The position numbers and the translations under genes are program-made. Shown one piece after another: positions 42,888 to 54,437 of a stretch of 64,000 bases of DNA. Each line of letters opens with the position of its first letter. The first letter of the stretch is position 1. The notes below the pieces were generated by a model, which ran no database searches, was not told where the DNA came from, and was given only the letters and a program-made list of their open reading frames with translations. Origin of the DNA: Alloprevotella rava (GTDB lineage Bacteria; Bacteroidota; Bacteroidia; Bacteroidales; Bacteroidaceae); assembly GCF_014195585.1 (NCBI RefSeq), contig NZ_JACICA010000001.1, positions 62,001-126,000 on the forward strand, written 5' to 3'.

Positions 42888-42937
42888 AGAGGAGAGAAAA
42901 ACTTTCTTGAAGAGTTGCTTCCCCTTTTCTTTAAGTA

Positions 42938-44554
42938 TCAAAGCTCCTCTATTCGTTTCTCAAATTCGTCCTTTCCGCAAAGAGCTTTGTTGCGGTATTT
43001 GCTGCGATAGTTATAGATCGTGGCGAGCGAATAGTTGAGAAAATGAGCAATGCGCGTGCTTTCTGTCACACCCAGACGGATGAGAGCAAAGATACGTAGC
43101 TCTGTATTTAGTTGTTCATTTTTCTTTGGAATGATGCGTGCTTCAGGTTCGAGAAGGTCATTAAAATTCTCGATGAAATGGGGGAAAAGGGTGAGAAAGG
43201 CATTATCGAAATCAGTGTAGAAGTTTTTCTGTTCTTCACTAACAATGGTCTCCGATTTCAGGAGTTTGAGCAATTCTTCTTTATGTCCGTTCTTTGCAAC
43301 TCTAAGTAAGTCGCGGCGATATTGGTCAAGTTTGTCGATATAGTCATGACAACGGCTCAGATAGCGGGCTATATACTCCTCTTTCACTTTGTCGGTTAAA
43401 AGTAAGTTTTTGTTTGTTTCCTGTACAGCTTCATTCGCTTTTTGGAGTTGTCGGTTTGTATCGGCCAATTGACGGCGGGTTTCAGCATTTCTTCGCATTT
43501 GTCTTCGTAAGGAGTAGATGACATACGCCAATAGGAGAGTTAGCAAAGATAAACCGAAGAAAAGAGCGTATTCCGTCAGTCGTCGGCGATGCTTCATTTC
43601 TTTGTAGGCTTTTTCGATGATCGGGAATATATTTGTTGCCTCAATGGCACGCAAGCGTGCTTTGCAGTAGTTGGCATCCTCAATGGAGCAAAGCAGATAG
43701 TTATAAGCCCGTTCGATGCTACCGTCCTTAAAGAGCAATTCCGCCAGTTTAGGCAAGGCAACATATTCTGTTACACCCGATTCTAAATCGATGATAGCCG
43801 TTTTTGCCAAGTAGTAAGCCTCTTTGTCTTTGTTGCCAATCAAGCGATAGTATTCAGCTAAGTTATAGTAAGAATAGGCTTTATCTTTATTTTTTCCATG
43901 CAGATTAGGGTTACAAAACTCTAATGCCAATTGAGCATTACCTTCATCAATGGCTTTATCTGCCATGACGATGTCGCGGCCTATTCCCTTTGGCTCGAGC
44001 TTCAGAATAGAGTCGCGGTAGGTGGCTTTTATCAAGCGAAGTTTTTGTGCAATAGAAGCATTGGAAGCATAGTCCTCCATCCAGCCGTAGATTGTGCGTA
44101 GCAAATGATAATAGGCCAGCAGGTCGCTATGATTGAATGCTTTGTGGTTACAGTGAGAAAGGGTTTCCAGAGCCTCGTTGTACATGCCAGTTGTAGCAAA
44201 GATGTTGGCGCGTTGCATGCAAACGTAGTTTTGCAGCTTAATATCAGTTTGTGCTTCGATGGAATGGGCTATTTGGTCGACATACTTATTAGCCGAGTCG
44301 GACTGTGTGTGCAGGTAAACATCTTCCACCAGTCGTTTGCATATACTGATACGTTTGTAGCCGCTGGCATGTGGGAGTTGTCGTTTCCATGCTGTAGCCT
44401 TTTTTTCGAGCGCTTGTTGGTATTGTTCTTTCTGTGTTATAGCCTTATCTAATTGTCTAAAAATGTCTTTTGTTTCATTACTGAAATTGTTGGTGCTCCA
44501 TCCCGGAGCTATACAAAGCATTATTAGGCTGAAAGAGAGGAGTAAGGATTTCAT
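42938..44554 (-). CDS. Membrane TPR/HTH regulator (DUF6377-type) divergent from the starch genes
   Basis: The protein has 538 residues. It begins with a signal peptide or anchor, then a TPR-like periplasmic sensor region (residues about 30-320). A single transmembrane helix (LFFGLSLLTLLLAYVIYSL, about 325-345) is followed by a coiled coil (RRQLADTNRQLQKANEAVQE). The cytoplasmic C-terminal domain ends in a helix-turn-helix (LGVTESTRIAHFLNYSLATIYNYRSKYRNK). This single-protein transmembrane signalling layout recalls SusR in principle but not in domain content. It is divergent from the SusA-like gene, so control of the starch locus is likely but inferred. Confidence 0.8.
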   Translation of the reverse strand: MKSLLLSFSLIMLCIAPGWSTNNFSNETKDIFRQLDKAITQKEQYQQALEKKATAWKRQLPHASGYKRISICKRLVEDVYLHTQSDSANKYVDQIAHSIEAQTDIKLQNYVCMQRANIFATTGMYNEALETLSHCNHKAFNHSDLLAYYHLLRTIYGWMEDYASNASIAQKLRLIKATYRDSILKLEPKGIGRDIVMADKAIDEGNAQLALEFCNPNLHGKNKDKAYSYYNLAEYYRLIGNKDKEAYYLAKTAIIDLESGVTEYVALPKLAELLFKDGSIERAYNYLLCSIEDANYCKARLRAIEATNIFPIIEKAYKEMKHRRRLTEYALFFGLSLLTLLLAYVIYSLRRQMRRNAETRRQLADTNRQLQKANEAVQETNKNLLLTDKVKEEYIARYLSRCHDYIDKLDQYRRDLLRVAKNGHKEELLKLLKSETIVSEEQKNFYTDFDNAFLTLFPHFIENFNDLLEPEARIIPKKNEQLNTELRIFALIRLGVTESTRIAHFLNYSLATIYNYRSKYRNKALCGKDEFEKRIEEL

Positions 44555-44579
44555 GTTTTAGAGTTGTATTTGAGCGCTT

Positions 44580-44611
44580 CAAAAATATGAAAATTTCAGA
44601 AAAGAGCCAAA
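44580..44611 (-). promoter_or_regulatory. Promoter of the regulator gene
   Basis: On the minus strand TTTG, 20 bases, TATTTTTG, 26 bases upstream of the ATG. Confidence 0.8.
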
Positions 44612-44726
44612 TATGAACATAATTCTTTCTTAAACGACTTCCTAAAAATGGCCTATTTATGGAAAGTAATAGTTTGATTTATAATTGAATAATAAAAATG
44701 ATAACTTATATTTTGTTTTTATTGTG

Positions 44727-44757
44727 TTGTCAAGGCTTATGAAAAGACATATCTTTG
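44727..44757 (+). promoter_or_regulatory. Promoter of the susA-like gene
   Basis: A -33 TTG, 20 bases, TATCTTTG, 29 bases before the ATG. The 230-base divergent region to the regulator is the likely operator region; no clear inverted repeat was found by eye. Confidence 0.7.
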
Positions 44758-44785
44758 CAACGTCCGAAAACACACGTTAAACAAA

Positions 44786-46627
44786 ATGATGAAAACAATA
44801 CGATACATATTAGGTGCTATTTGCTGTGCGGTATTTCCGATAGCAGGAATTTGTGCGACTGTGTTGGATAAAGTGCAGCCCAGTTTTTGGTGGGCAGGCA
44901 TGAATAATCCTGAACTGCAGATACTGCTTCATGGTAGCCAGATAGGAAGTAGTGAAGTTTCGCTGACTTCAAAGGACATAACGCTTAATCGCGTTGTTCG
45001 CCCGGAGAATGCGAACTACCTTATATTATATGTCAATACGGCAACAGCTGCACCTCAGAAGTTTAATATAGAACTCAAACAGAACGGTAAGACTACGAAA
45101 GTGCCTTATGAGCTTAAGCAACGGACGATGCAATCCCGCCAAACGTGGGACGCTCACGATGTTGTCTATCTCTTGATGCCTGATCGTTTCTGTGATGGTA
45201 ATCCGCGCAACAACGTAGTTAAGGGGCTACTTGAGCAAGATTGTAATCCCAAGAATCCTGATGCGCGCCATGGTGGCGACATTGCAGGTATTCGACAACA
45301 CCTCGATTATTTTTCTGATTTAGGTGTGACTACTCTTTGGATGACCCCGCTACTTATCAATGATATGCCGGATTTCTCTTATCATGGTTATGCCATCACC
45401 GACTATTACCAAATAGATCCGCGCTATGGTTCGAATGAGGAGTATCGCGATATGGTGACTGCTGCCCACAATAAGGGGCTGAAAGTGATGCAGGATATGG
45501 TTTTCAACCACTGTGGCTCTAAGAACTTCCTTTTTACAGATCGGCCCGACGATAGCTGGTTTAATAATAAATCTCGCTACGTTCAAACCACCTACCGTAC
45601 GGCTTCCGTGAGTGATCCCCACGTTTCACAGTCTGATATGGCTTTAGCACAAGATGGCTGGTTTGTGGAATCTATGCCCGACTTAAATCAGCGGAATCCC
45701 GATGTTATGAACTATCTCATACAGAATAGCATCTTTTGGATTGAATATGCCGGTATTGATGGTATCCGTCAGGACACATACCCTTATGCTGACCGACAAG
45801 CCATGGCGCGCTGGTGTAAGGAAATCGATGCTCAGTATCCGGGATTCAATATCGTTGGTGAAACGTGGATCAACAATAATATAGGTGTTTCTTACTGGCA
45901 GAAAGATAGCAAACTGGCAGGGAACGACAATTCCGAACTGCCCACTGTGATGGATTTTCCTTTGATGGCGCTGCTCAACCAAGTGTGCGACCAAGAGACC
46001 AACGTATGGGACAGTGGCATGGCTCGTATCTATGACTATCTCACACAGGACGTTGTGTTTGCAGACCCTATGCGCCTGATGACATTCCTCGAAAACCACG
46101 ACACAGATCGTTTTAATTCCACCTCCGAAAAAGCACAGAACTTCAAACGCTACCGCCAAGCACTCACACTCTTGCTCACGCTGCGCGGTATTCCGCAACT
46201 CTACTACGGTACGGAGGTGGCCATGTCGGGTAACAAGTCGAAAGGCGACGGCACACTTCGCCAAGACTTCCCCGTAAGAGCTTTCGATGCTGCTAAGCGT
46301 ACTCCGCTCGAACAGGAATACTACGATTTCACGCGCCGCTTGCTGCAATGGCGTAAGACGAGCGAGGCAATAGGGCAGGGCCAGCTTATTCATTTCCCGC
46401 CTCGCGATGGAGTGTACGTTTATAGTCGCATCCACAACGGGCAGGTAGTAACGGTGCTCGTTAACGGAATGGACGAACCACGCGAAGTAGACCTCACACC
46501 CTTCAGTCAAGTACTGCCCGCTACGTCGGCTTATGATTTGATACACGATCGGAAGGTTATGCTCGATGGAAAAGTCCATTTGGATAGCCGCGACGAAATG
46601 ATATTAGATTTTTCACATATACAATAG
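44786..46627 (+). CDS. susA: SusA-like GH13 neopullulanase / cyclomaltodextrinase
   Basis: The protein has 613 residues with a signal peptide, so it is probably periplasmic. An N-terminal Ig-like domain of the cyclomaltodextrinase type (VLDKVQPSFWWAGMNNPELQ) precedes the GH13 barrel. Catalytic residues are the nucleophile Asp in GIDGIRQDTYPY, the acid/base Glu in IVGETWINN, and the stabilising Asp in FLENHDTDRF. It hydrolyses imported maltooligosaccharides or pullulan fragments. The length agrees with Bacteroides SusA. It is separated by 672 bases from the susB-like gene, which has its own -7 box. Confidence 0.9.
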   Translation: MMKTIRYILGAICCAVFPIAGICATVLDKVQPSFWWAGMNNPELQILLHGSQIGSSEVSLTSKDITLNRVVRPENANYLILYVNTATAAPQKFNIELKQNGKTTKVPYELKQRTMQSRQTWDAHDVVYLLMPDRFCDGNPRNNVVKGLLEQDCNPKNPDARHGGDIAGIRQHLDYFSDLGVTTLWMTPLLINDMPDFSYHGYAITDYYQIDPRYGSNEEYRDMVTAAHNKGLKVMQDMVFNHCGSKNFLFTDRPDDSWFNNKSRYVQTTYRTASVSDPHVSQSDMALAQDGWFVESMPDLNQRNPDVMNYLIQNSIFWIEYAGIDGIRQDTYPYADRQAMARWCKEIDAQYPGFNIVGETWINNNIGVSYWQKDSKLAGNDNSELPTVMDFPLMALLNQVCDQETNVWDSGMARIYDYLTQDVVFADPMRLMTFLENHDTDRFNSTSEKAQNFKRYRQALTLLLTLRGIPQLYYGTEVAMSGNKSKGDGTLRQDFPVRAFDAAKRTPLEQEYYDFTRRLLQWRKTSEAIGQGQLIHFPPRDGVYVYSRIHNGQVVTVLVNGMDEPREVDLTPFSQVLPATSAYDLIHDRKVMLDGKVHLDSRDEMILDFSHIQ

Positions 46628-46762
46628 GTAATGTTTCTCTGATTGCAGTTTTTGTGTATTGGCTGTAATCAGCAATAGGTAATTTTAAAGGTAAGTGGTC
46701 GGGTCTCTGTGAAGAGGCGCGACCACGTTGTTTTTTGTTCGTCTTTTGTGAGCTGTGGTTTT
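46628..46762. other. Non-coding stretch after susA
   Basis: No terminator with a strong T run is visible here. The stretch leads into repeat copy D. Confidence 0.4.
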
Positions 46763-46833
46763 CCTTATTGTATTTTTCGCTACAATAAGGAAGCCAGCTG
46801 ACACAATAAGGCTATCAGCTGACAGCCTTATTG
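46763..46833. repeat. 21-bp CAATAAGG module array, copy D
   Basis: CCTTATTG at 46763 and 46826 (three 21-bp steps apart) enclose CAATAAGG at 46783 and 46804 (21 apart), with the CAGCTGAC linker between. It lies inside the sus cluster, between the susA- and susB-like genes. Confidence 0.88.
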
Positions 46834-47214
46834 TAATTATGAACCTTTCTATACTATTGAAATTTCTCTTTCTCATAATCAAACATACAATCTTTTTCTT
46901 GCGCAATAGAAACGAGAAACTTTATAGTTTTGATATTGCTATTTAAGCATATCAACCCGGTGTGAAAAAGTCTGACAATATACACGGTGTTTTTCTTTAT
47001 TATGTCCACTGTAAGGATACAAAAAACTTGAAATATCTCCATTGTTTTTATTCTTTTTAGAGCTTAATTGTAAACTCTGCTTTATAAATCGACTTATAAA
47101 ATATACTGTGCCGAAACTTGTTAACTATCAGAAAATGAGTATAATAGTGTTTTTATATACTTCACAAATGTTTCGAATGGGAGTTTCTCTATGTTAATGG
47201 ATGTTTTTTCATCG
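46834..47214. other. Non-coding stretch upstream of susB
   Basis: AT-rich, with no supportable ORF. It may hold control sites for the susB-F transcript, but I cannot identify an operator. Confidence 0.4.
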
Positions 47215-47222
47215 TATCTTTG
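47215..47222 (+). promoter_or_regulatory. -7 box (TATCTTTG) for susB and the susCDEF genes
   Basis: Exact TAnnTTTG, 78 bases upstream of the GH97 ATG; the -33 element is unclear. No other box is seen until the alpha-amylase gene, so susB to susF may be one transcript. Confidence 0.55.
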
Positions 47223-47287
47223 CAATCAATAAAGTAGTAGCAAGTTTAGAACATCTGCTTCTTTACTGCTTATAACAGATTGCGTAA

Positions 47288-49474
<2,187 letters not shown>

Positions 49475-49581
49475 AGTAACTCTATATGTGTTCGGCTGCA
49501 GAGCTTTCAGAACTGTCAGTTCTTGCGGCGAACCACGAAGCAGAATAATTCATCTAAATTATATAACCTAATAATACAAAC

Positions 49582-52500
49582 ATGAGTAAGAAGTTGAACT
49601 TCAGATTTCTGTTGCTGTTGGTGGCAGGAATCTTTCTCTCTCTCAACGTAGTGGCACAGACCATTACGGTGAAGGGACATGTGCAGGACACTGATGGTCA
49701 TCCGGTGGTATTTGCCAGTGTGACCTCTATGAGTCCTAAGGCGCTTACGAATACAGATGCCGACGGAAACTTCACCATTAAGGCTCAGCAGGGCAGCAAG
49801 CTCCGCGTGTCTTACATTGGCTATAAGTCGACCGAGGTAGTAGCCGCTCCCACGGTGACTGTCGTACTTGAAGACAACAGTACGCTGAACGAAGCCGTTG
49901 TCATCGGTTATGGTGTGGCTAAGAAATCCGATTTGACGGGCTCTGTAACATCCATCAAACCAGACAGCAAGAACAAAGGTCTCGTTGTTAACCCGCAGGA
50001 CCTCATCCAAGGTAAGGTGGCTGGCGTTTCCGTTACTTCCGCAGGTGGTACTCCTGGTGGTGGTGCTACCATCCGTATTCGTGGTGGTTCGTCACTGAAT
50101 GCCAGCAATGACCCACTGATTGTGATTGACGGTGTGGCTATGGATAACCAAGGTGTGAAAGGTCTTGCCAATCCGCTCTCTATGGTGAATCCGCAGGACA
50201 TCGAAAGTTTCAACATCCTGAAGGATGCTTCTGCTACGGCCATCTATGGTAGCCGTGGTTCTAACGGTGTTATCATCATCACCACGAAGAAAGGTTCTCG
50301 CGGTCAGTCTCCGAAACTCTCCTATGCAGGTAGCGTTACGATGAGCACGAAGAAAAAGACCCTGAAAGTGATGAACGGCGATGAGTTCCGTGCTTTTGTG
50401 AAGAAATACTATGGTGAAACCAGTGAGCCTGCAAAAGCTCTGGGCACAGCCAATACTGACTGGCAGAAAGAGATTTATCGCACGGCTTGGAGTCACGATC
50501 ACAATGTGACGCTCTCCGGTTCACTCAAGTGGATGCCCTATCGTGTTTCTCTGGGTTATACCGATCAGCAAGGTATTCTCAAGACTTCTGATTTCCGCCG
50601 CTATACGGCAGCCTTGAATCTGACCCCATCTTTCCTTGACGATCATCTCACGATGAACTTGAGTGCTAAAGGCATGTACGCAGAAAGCCAATATGCCAAC
50701 GGTAGTGCTGTAGGTGCTGCGCTCTGGATGGATCCTACGCAGTCAATCTATGATACAAAATCGGCCGACGCGGCTAATTTCCACAACTACTTCCAATGGC
50801 GCACTACGGGTGCCTCTCTGGGCGATCCGACTTGGCCTAACGCTTGGAACAATCTGGCTACGGCCAATCCTGTTGCTTTGTTGAAGCTCATGGACGATAA
50901 GGCGCGCAGCCGTTCTTTCATTGGTAATGCTGAAATCAACTATAAGGTGCATGGCTTTGAAGACCTTCGTCTTCACATGAACTTAGGTGCTGATGTTTCT
51001 CAAGGAAAACAAACTACAATCAAGCCTGCTGGTTATCCTTCAGAGGACGGTCGCCAGACCTACTATTATGGCTACAACGGCTGGGATAAGATTTTGAAGC
51101 GCAATCTCTCTTTCAATGCTTACGCTCAGTACTATAAGGATCTCAACGATAGTCACCACTTCGACGTGATGGCTGGTTACGAATGGCAACACTTCTGGAG
51201 AAGTCAGCATTCCTTGACGTGGGGCAAATATCCTACTACCAATCCTAACTACGCTACTCTGCAGGCTAAACAGGTGGCAGAGGGACTCATTGCTGCAGGC
51301 GAAGCTCCGATCTACAATCTTTCTCCCTACGACTACAAGACAGAGAACTATCTCGTGAGCTTCTTCGGTCGTGCGAACTATTCTTATAAAGATCGTTATC
51401 TCTTCACGGCAACGTTGCGCGATGATGGTTCTTCTCGTTTCAAAGACCATTGGGCACTCTTCCCCTCTTTCGCTTTCGCATGGAAGGCTAAGAACGAACC
51501 GTTCTTGACGAATGTTGAAAAGATTTCCGATTTGAAGCTCCGCCTTGGTTATGGTCAGACGGGTCAGCAGGAAGGTATCGGCGACTATAATTACTTCGCT
51601 GTTTACGGTATCAATAAAGGTACGTCCAGCTTCTATCCCATCACGCGCCGCGATGGTAAACCTTACGGCGTACTCAACCGTCCAGATGCTTACGATCCTA
51701 ATCTGAAGTGGGAAACTACCACTACTTATAATGCAGGTGTAGACTTAGGTTTCCTCAACAACCGCTTGACGGCATCTATCGACTACTATTACCGCAAGAC
51801 AACAGACTTGCTCAATCGCGCAGACGTTGCAGCGGGTACTAACTTTAAGAACACTGTGATGACGAACATCGGTTCGCTCAAGAACACAGGTTTCGAACTT
51901 GCTCTCGACTACAAAGCCATCCAGACCGATGACTGGTTCTGGGACATCAACCTCAACGCCACTTACAACCAAAACAAAATTACAGAACTTATCGGTGGCG
52001 ACGAGAACTACTGTGTTCCAGCAGGTGGTATCTCTGCTGGAACTGGTTTTACCGCCCAAGCACACACCGTTGGCAAGCCTGCCTTCTCCTACTACGTTTA
52101 TCAGCAGGTTTACGGCAAGGACGGCAAGCCCATTTCGGGCGTTGTAGTCGACCGCAATGGTGACGGACAAATCACTGGAGCCGACAAGTATTTCTACAAG
52201 AGCCCGATGGCTCCTTGGACGTTTGGTCTCTCTTCCCGTCTCTCCTATAAGGAATGGGATCTGAGCTTCACGCTCCGTGCTAATGTTGGCAACTACGTTT
52301 ACAACAACTACGATGCTGCTACCTCAGACGTTTCTGCTGTTTGGTCTTCTTCGAAGTTCTTGAGCAACCGTCCGCAGGAAGCTATCAACCGCGGTTGGGC
52401 GTCTACCGAAGAACACGCTGTTTTGTCCGACCACTTTGTTCAGAACGGTTCTTTTTTGAAGTGCGACAACATCACATTGGGCTATAACTTCACGAACCTT

Positions 52501-52692
52501 TTCCGTATGGGCAACTACTCTGGTCTGGGCGGCCGTCTCTACTTGGCAGCTTCCAACGTCTTTACCATTACGAAGTATAAAGGTATCGACCCCGAAGTTT
52601 TCAAAACTGGTTTAGGGGCAACACCTGGTATCGACAGCGACATTTATCCACGTCCTTTCAGCCTCACGCTGGGTCTGAACCTCAACTTCTAA
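49582..52692 (+). CDS. susC: SusC-like TonB-linked outer-membrane importer
   Basis: The protein has 1036 residues. Signal peptide, N-terminal carboxypeptidase-regulatory-like domain (TVKGHVQDTDGHPVVFASV), TonB-box region, plug (GYGVAKKSDLTGSV, KDASATAIYGSRGSNGVIIITTKKG in part) and a 22-strand barrel ending LTLGLNLNF. It forms the outer-membrane channel of a SusCD 'pedal bin' complex for maltooligosaccharides. The neighbouring SusD, SusE and SusF and flanking amylases identify the substrate as starch. No promoter box is visible in the 107-base gap after susB. Confidence 0.95.
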   Translation: MSKKLNFRFLLLLVAGIFLSLNVVAQTITVKGHVQDTDGHPVVFASVTSMSPKALTNTDADGNFTIKAQQGSKLRVSYIGYKSTEVVAAPTVTVVLEDNSTLNEAVVIGYGVAKKSDLTGSVTSIKPDSKNKGLVVNPQDLIQGKVAGVSVTSAGGTPGGGATIRIRGGSSLNASNDPLIVIDGVAMDNQGVKGLANPLSMVNPQDIESFNILKDASATAIYGSRGSNGVIIITTKKGSRGQSPKLSYAGSVTMSTKKKTLKVMNGDEFRAFVKKYYGETSEPAKALGTANTDWQKEIYRTAWSHDHNVTLSGSLKWMPYRVSLGYTDQQGILKTSDFRRYTAALNLTPSFLDDHLTMNLSAKGMYAESQYANGSAVGAALWMDPTQSIYDTKSADAANFHNYFQWRTTGASLGDPTWPNAWNNLATANPVALLKLMDDKARSRSFIGNAEINYKVHGFEDLRLHMNLGADVSQGKQTTIKPAGYPSEDGRQTYYYGYNGWDKILKRNLSFNAYAQYYKDLNDSHHFDVMAGYEWQHFWRSQHSLTWGKYPTTNPNYATLQAKQVAEGLIAAGEAPIYNLSPYDYKTENYLVSFFGRANYSYKDRYLFTATLRDDGSSRFKDHWALFPSFAFAWKAKNEPFLTNVEKISDLKLRLGYGQTGQQEGIGDYNYFAVYGINKGTSSFYPITRRDGKPYGVLNRPDAYDPNLKWETTTTYNAGVDLGFLNNRLTASIDYYYRKTTDLLNRADVAAGTNFKNTVMTNIGSLKNTGFELALDYKAIQTDDWFWDINLNATYNQNKITELIGGDENYCVPAGGISAGTGFTAQAHTVGKPAFSYYVYQQVYGKDGKPISGVVVDRNGDGQITGADKYFYKSPMAPWTFGLSSRLSYKEWDLSFTLRANVGNYVYNNYDAATSDVSAVWSSSKFLSNRPQEAINRGWASTEEHAVLSDHFVQNGSFLKCDNITLGYNFTNLFRMGNYSGLGGRLYLAASNVFTITKYKGIDPEVFKTGLGATPGIDSDIYPRPFSLTLGLNLNF

Positions 52693-52711
52693 TTTAATAA
52701 GGAATTCGATT

Positions 52712-54352
52712 ATGAAAAGAAATATCAAAACTATGCTGTCTCTGTCAGCCTTTGCGTTGACATTGAGCATGAGCTCTTGCGTCGGAGATTTGGACGTGAA
52801 GCCTATCGATCCGAACCTGAATACAAAGGTGGATGTTGAGGCACTCTTTAATAAGTGTTTTGCCAACTTGGGTATATCCGGTAATGGTAGTGCCGACGAT
52901 GATTGCGACGTTGACCGTATCGATGGCGGTACGTCAGGATTTGTTCGCCAGCTCTTCAATTCTAATGAGTTGCCCACTGATGAAGCCATTTGCCTTTGGG
53001 GCGACCCCGGTATCGCTGATTTTACCAATAATGCTTATGATGGTGCTAACCCGATGCTCCAAGGTTTCTATTATCGCCTTTATTTCGGTGTGTCGATGTG
53101 CAACCAGTATCTTGCTGAAGCCGGCAACTACAATGCGCAGATGACGGCCGAAGTACGTTGGCTCCGCGCCCTCTACTATTACTATTTGATGGACAACTTC
53201 GGTAATATTCCGTTCTCTACCACGGTCACTTCTGTAAAACCACCGCGCTATACGCGTGCTCAGGTGTATGATTTCATTGAGAAAGAACTTCTCGAAATCG
53301 AACCGCAGTTGTCTGATGCTAAAGCAAAGACCTCGACCGACGAAGGTTATGGACGTCCCGATAAAGCTGCTAACTGGCTGCTGCTTTCTCGCCTCTACCT
53401 CAATGCAGAGGTTTACACCGGAACGGCACAGTGGGCAAAGGCAAAGGAATATGCCAAGAAAGTCATGGACTCTTCTTATAAATTGAACATGACAGGCCGC
53501 AACGGCTGGAGTGCCTACCAGATGCTCTTCATGGGCGATAATGGCGAGAGCAGTGCAGCTAAGGAAGCTGTGTTGCCCGTACTCCAAGATGGTGTGCTGA
53601 CTACCAGCTGGGCATGTTCTCTCTTCTTGATGGCATCTACCTACGACAACACCATGCACCCCTATGCAGCCAATGTTGACGGCGCGGCTACTAATGGTAC
53701 TACGCTGGCTTGGGCTGGTAATCGTGCACGTCCCAATCTGGTGGCACAGTTCTTCAATGGCAATGCCAGTGCTTGTCCGCTCTCAACAACAAAGGACATC
53801 ATCGCAGCTGCCAAGGACGACCGCGCACTCTTCTGGGGCGACGGCCGCACGGTGGACGTGACGTCGAACACTACGAAGGACTTCAAGAAGGGTCTCTCTG
53901 TGACGAAGTTCACCAACTTCTATTCATCCTCCACTACAGGTGCTGGCGCGAGCAACGTTCAGTTCCCCGATGCCGACTTCTTCCTGATGCGTGTTGCTGA
54001 GGCTTATCTGACTTACGGTGAAGCCGATGCTCGTTTGAATGGAGGTAAGACTTCCACCGAAGGAACGAATGCCATCAACGCTCTCCGCACGCGTGCCAAC
54101 GCTAAGACGCAGTCGTTCTACAATCTGAGCGACATCATCAGCGAATGGTCTCGTGAATTCTTCTTTGAAGGCCGTCGCCGTATGGATTTGATTCGTTTCG
54201 GTCTCTATGGAGGTAACTCCTCTTACGTTTGGTCTTGGAAGGGCGGTACGCAGGCTGGTCGCAATTTTGCTGCCACGCGCAATCTCTTCGATATTCCTAC
54301 GAAGGATTTGAATGCAAACCCCAACCTCAAACACAACGATGGTTATAATTGA
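52712..54352 (+). CDS. susD: SusD-like starch-binding lipoprotein
   Basis: The 546-residue RagB/SusD-family lipoprotein has a signal peptide with lipobox SMSSC (Cys 23). TPR-rich helical fold: SMCNQYLAEAGNYNAQMTAEV, ALYYYYLMDNFGNIPFSTT, and C-terminal ISEWSREFFFEGRRRMDLIRFG, given in parts. It caps the SusC barrel at the cell surface and binds glycan. The 20-base gap to susC fits one transcript. A terminator-like hairpin follows, which probably lowers expression of the downstream genes. Confidence 0.95.
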   Translation: MKRNIKTMLSLSAFALTLSMSSCVGDLDVKPIDPNLNTKVDVEALFNKCFANLGISGNGSADDDCDVDRIDGGTSGFVRQLFNSNELPTDEAICLWGDPGIADFTNNAYDGANPMLQGFYYRLYFGVSMCNQYLAEAGNYNAQMTAEVRWLRALYYYYLMDNFGNIPFSTTVTSVKPPRYTRAQVYDFIEKELLEIEPQLSDAKAKTSTDEGYGRPDKAANWLLLSRLYLNAEVYTGTAQWAKAKEYAKKVMDSSYKLNMTGRNGWSAYQMLFMGDNGESSAAKEAVLPVLQDGVLTTSWACSLFLMASTYDNTMHPYAANVDGAATNGTTLAWAGNRARPNLVAQFFNGNASACPLSTTKDIIAAAKDDRALFWGDGRTVDVTSNTTKDFKKGLSVTKFTNFYSSSTTGAGASNVQFPDADFFLMRVAEAYLTYGEADARLNGGKTSTEGTNAINALRTRANAKTQSFYNLSDIISEWSREFFFEGRRRMDLIRFGLYGGNSSYVWSWKGGTQAGRNFAATRNLFDIPTKDLNANPNLKHNDGYN

Positions 54353-54363
54353 TAGATAAAGTC

Positions 54364-54420
54364 AGTGTGCTATGAGCCAAAAGGCTCGTCCCCGCGGCTT
54401 GTAGCACGCCACTTTTCATT
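54364..54420 (+). promoter_or_regulatory. Hairpin between susD and susE
   Basis: AGTGTGCTA pairs with TAGCACGCCACT; an inner GAGCC/GGCTC stem closes an AAAA loop. TTTTCATTTT follows, so it looks like a leaky terminator that could set the ratio of susCD to susEF. Confidence 0.6.
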
Positions 54421-54437
54421 TTAATAAAGAAATCATT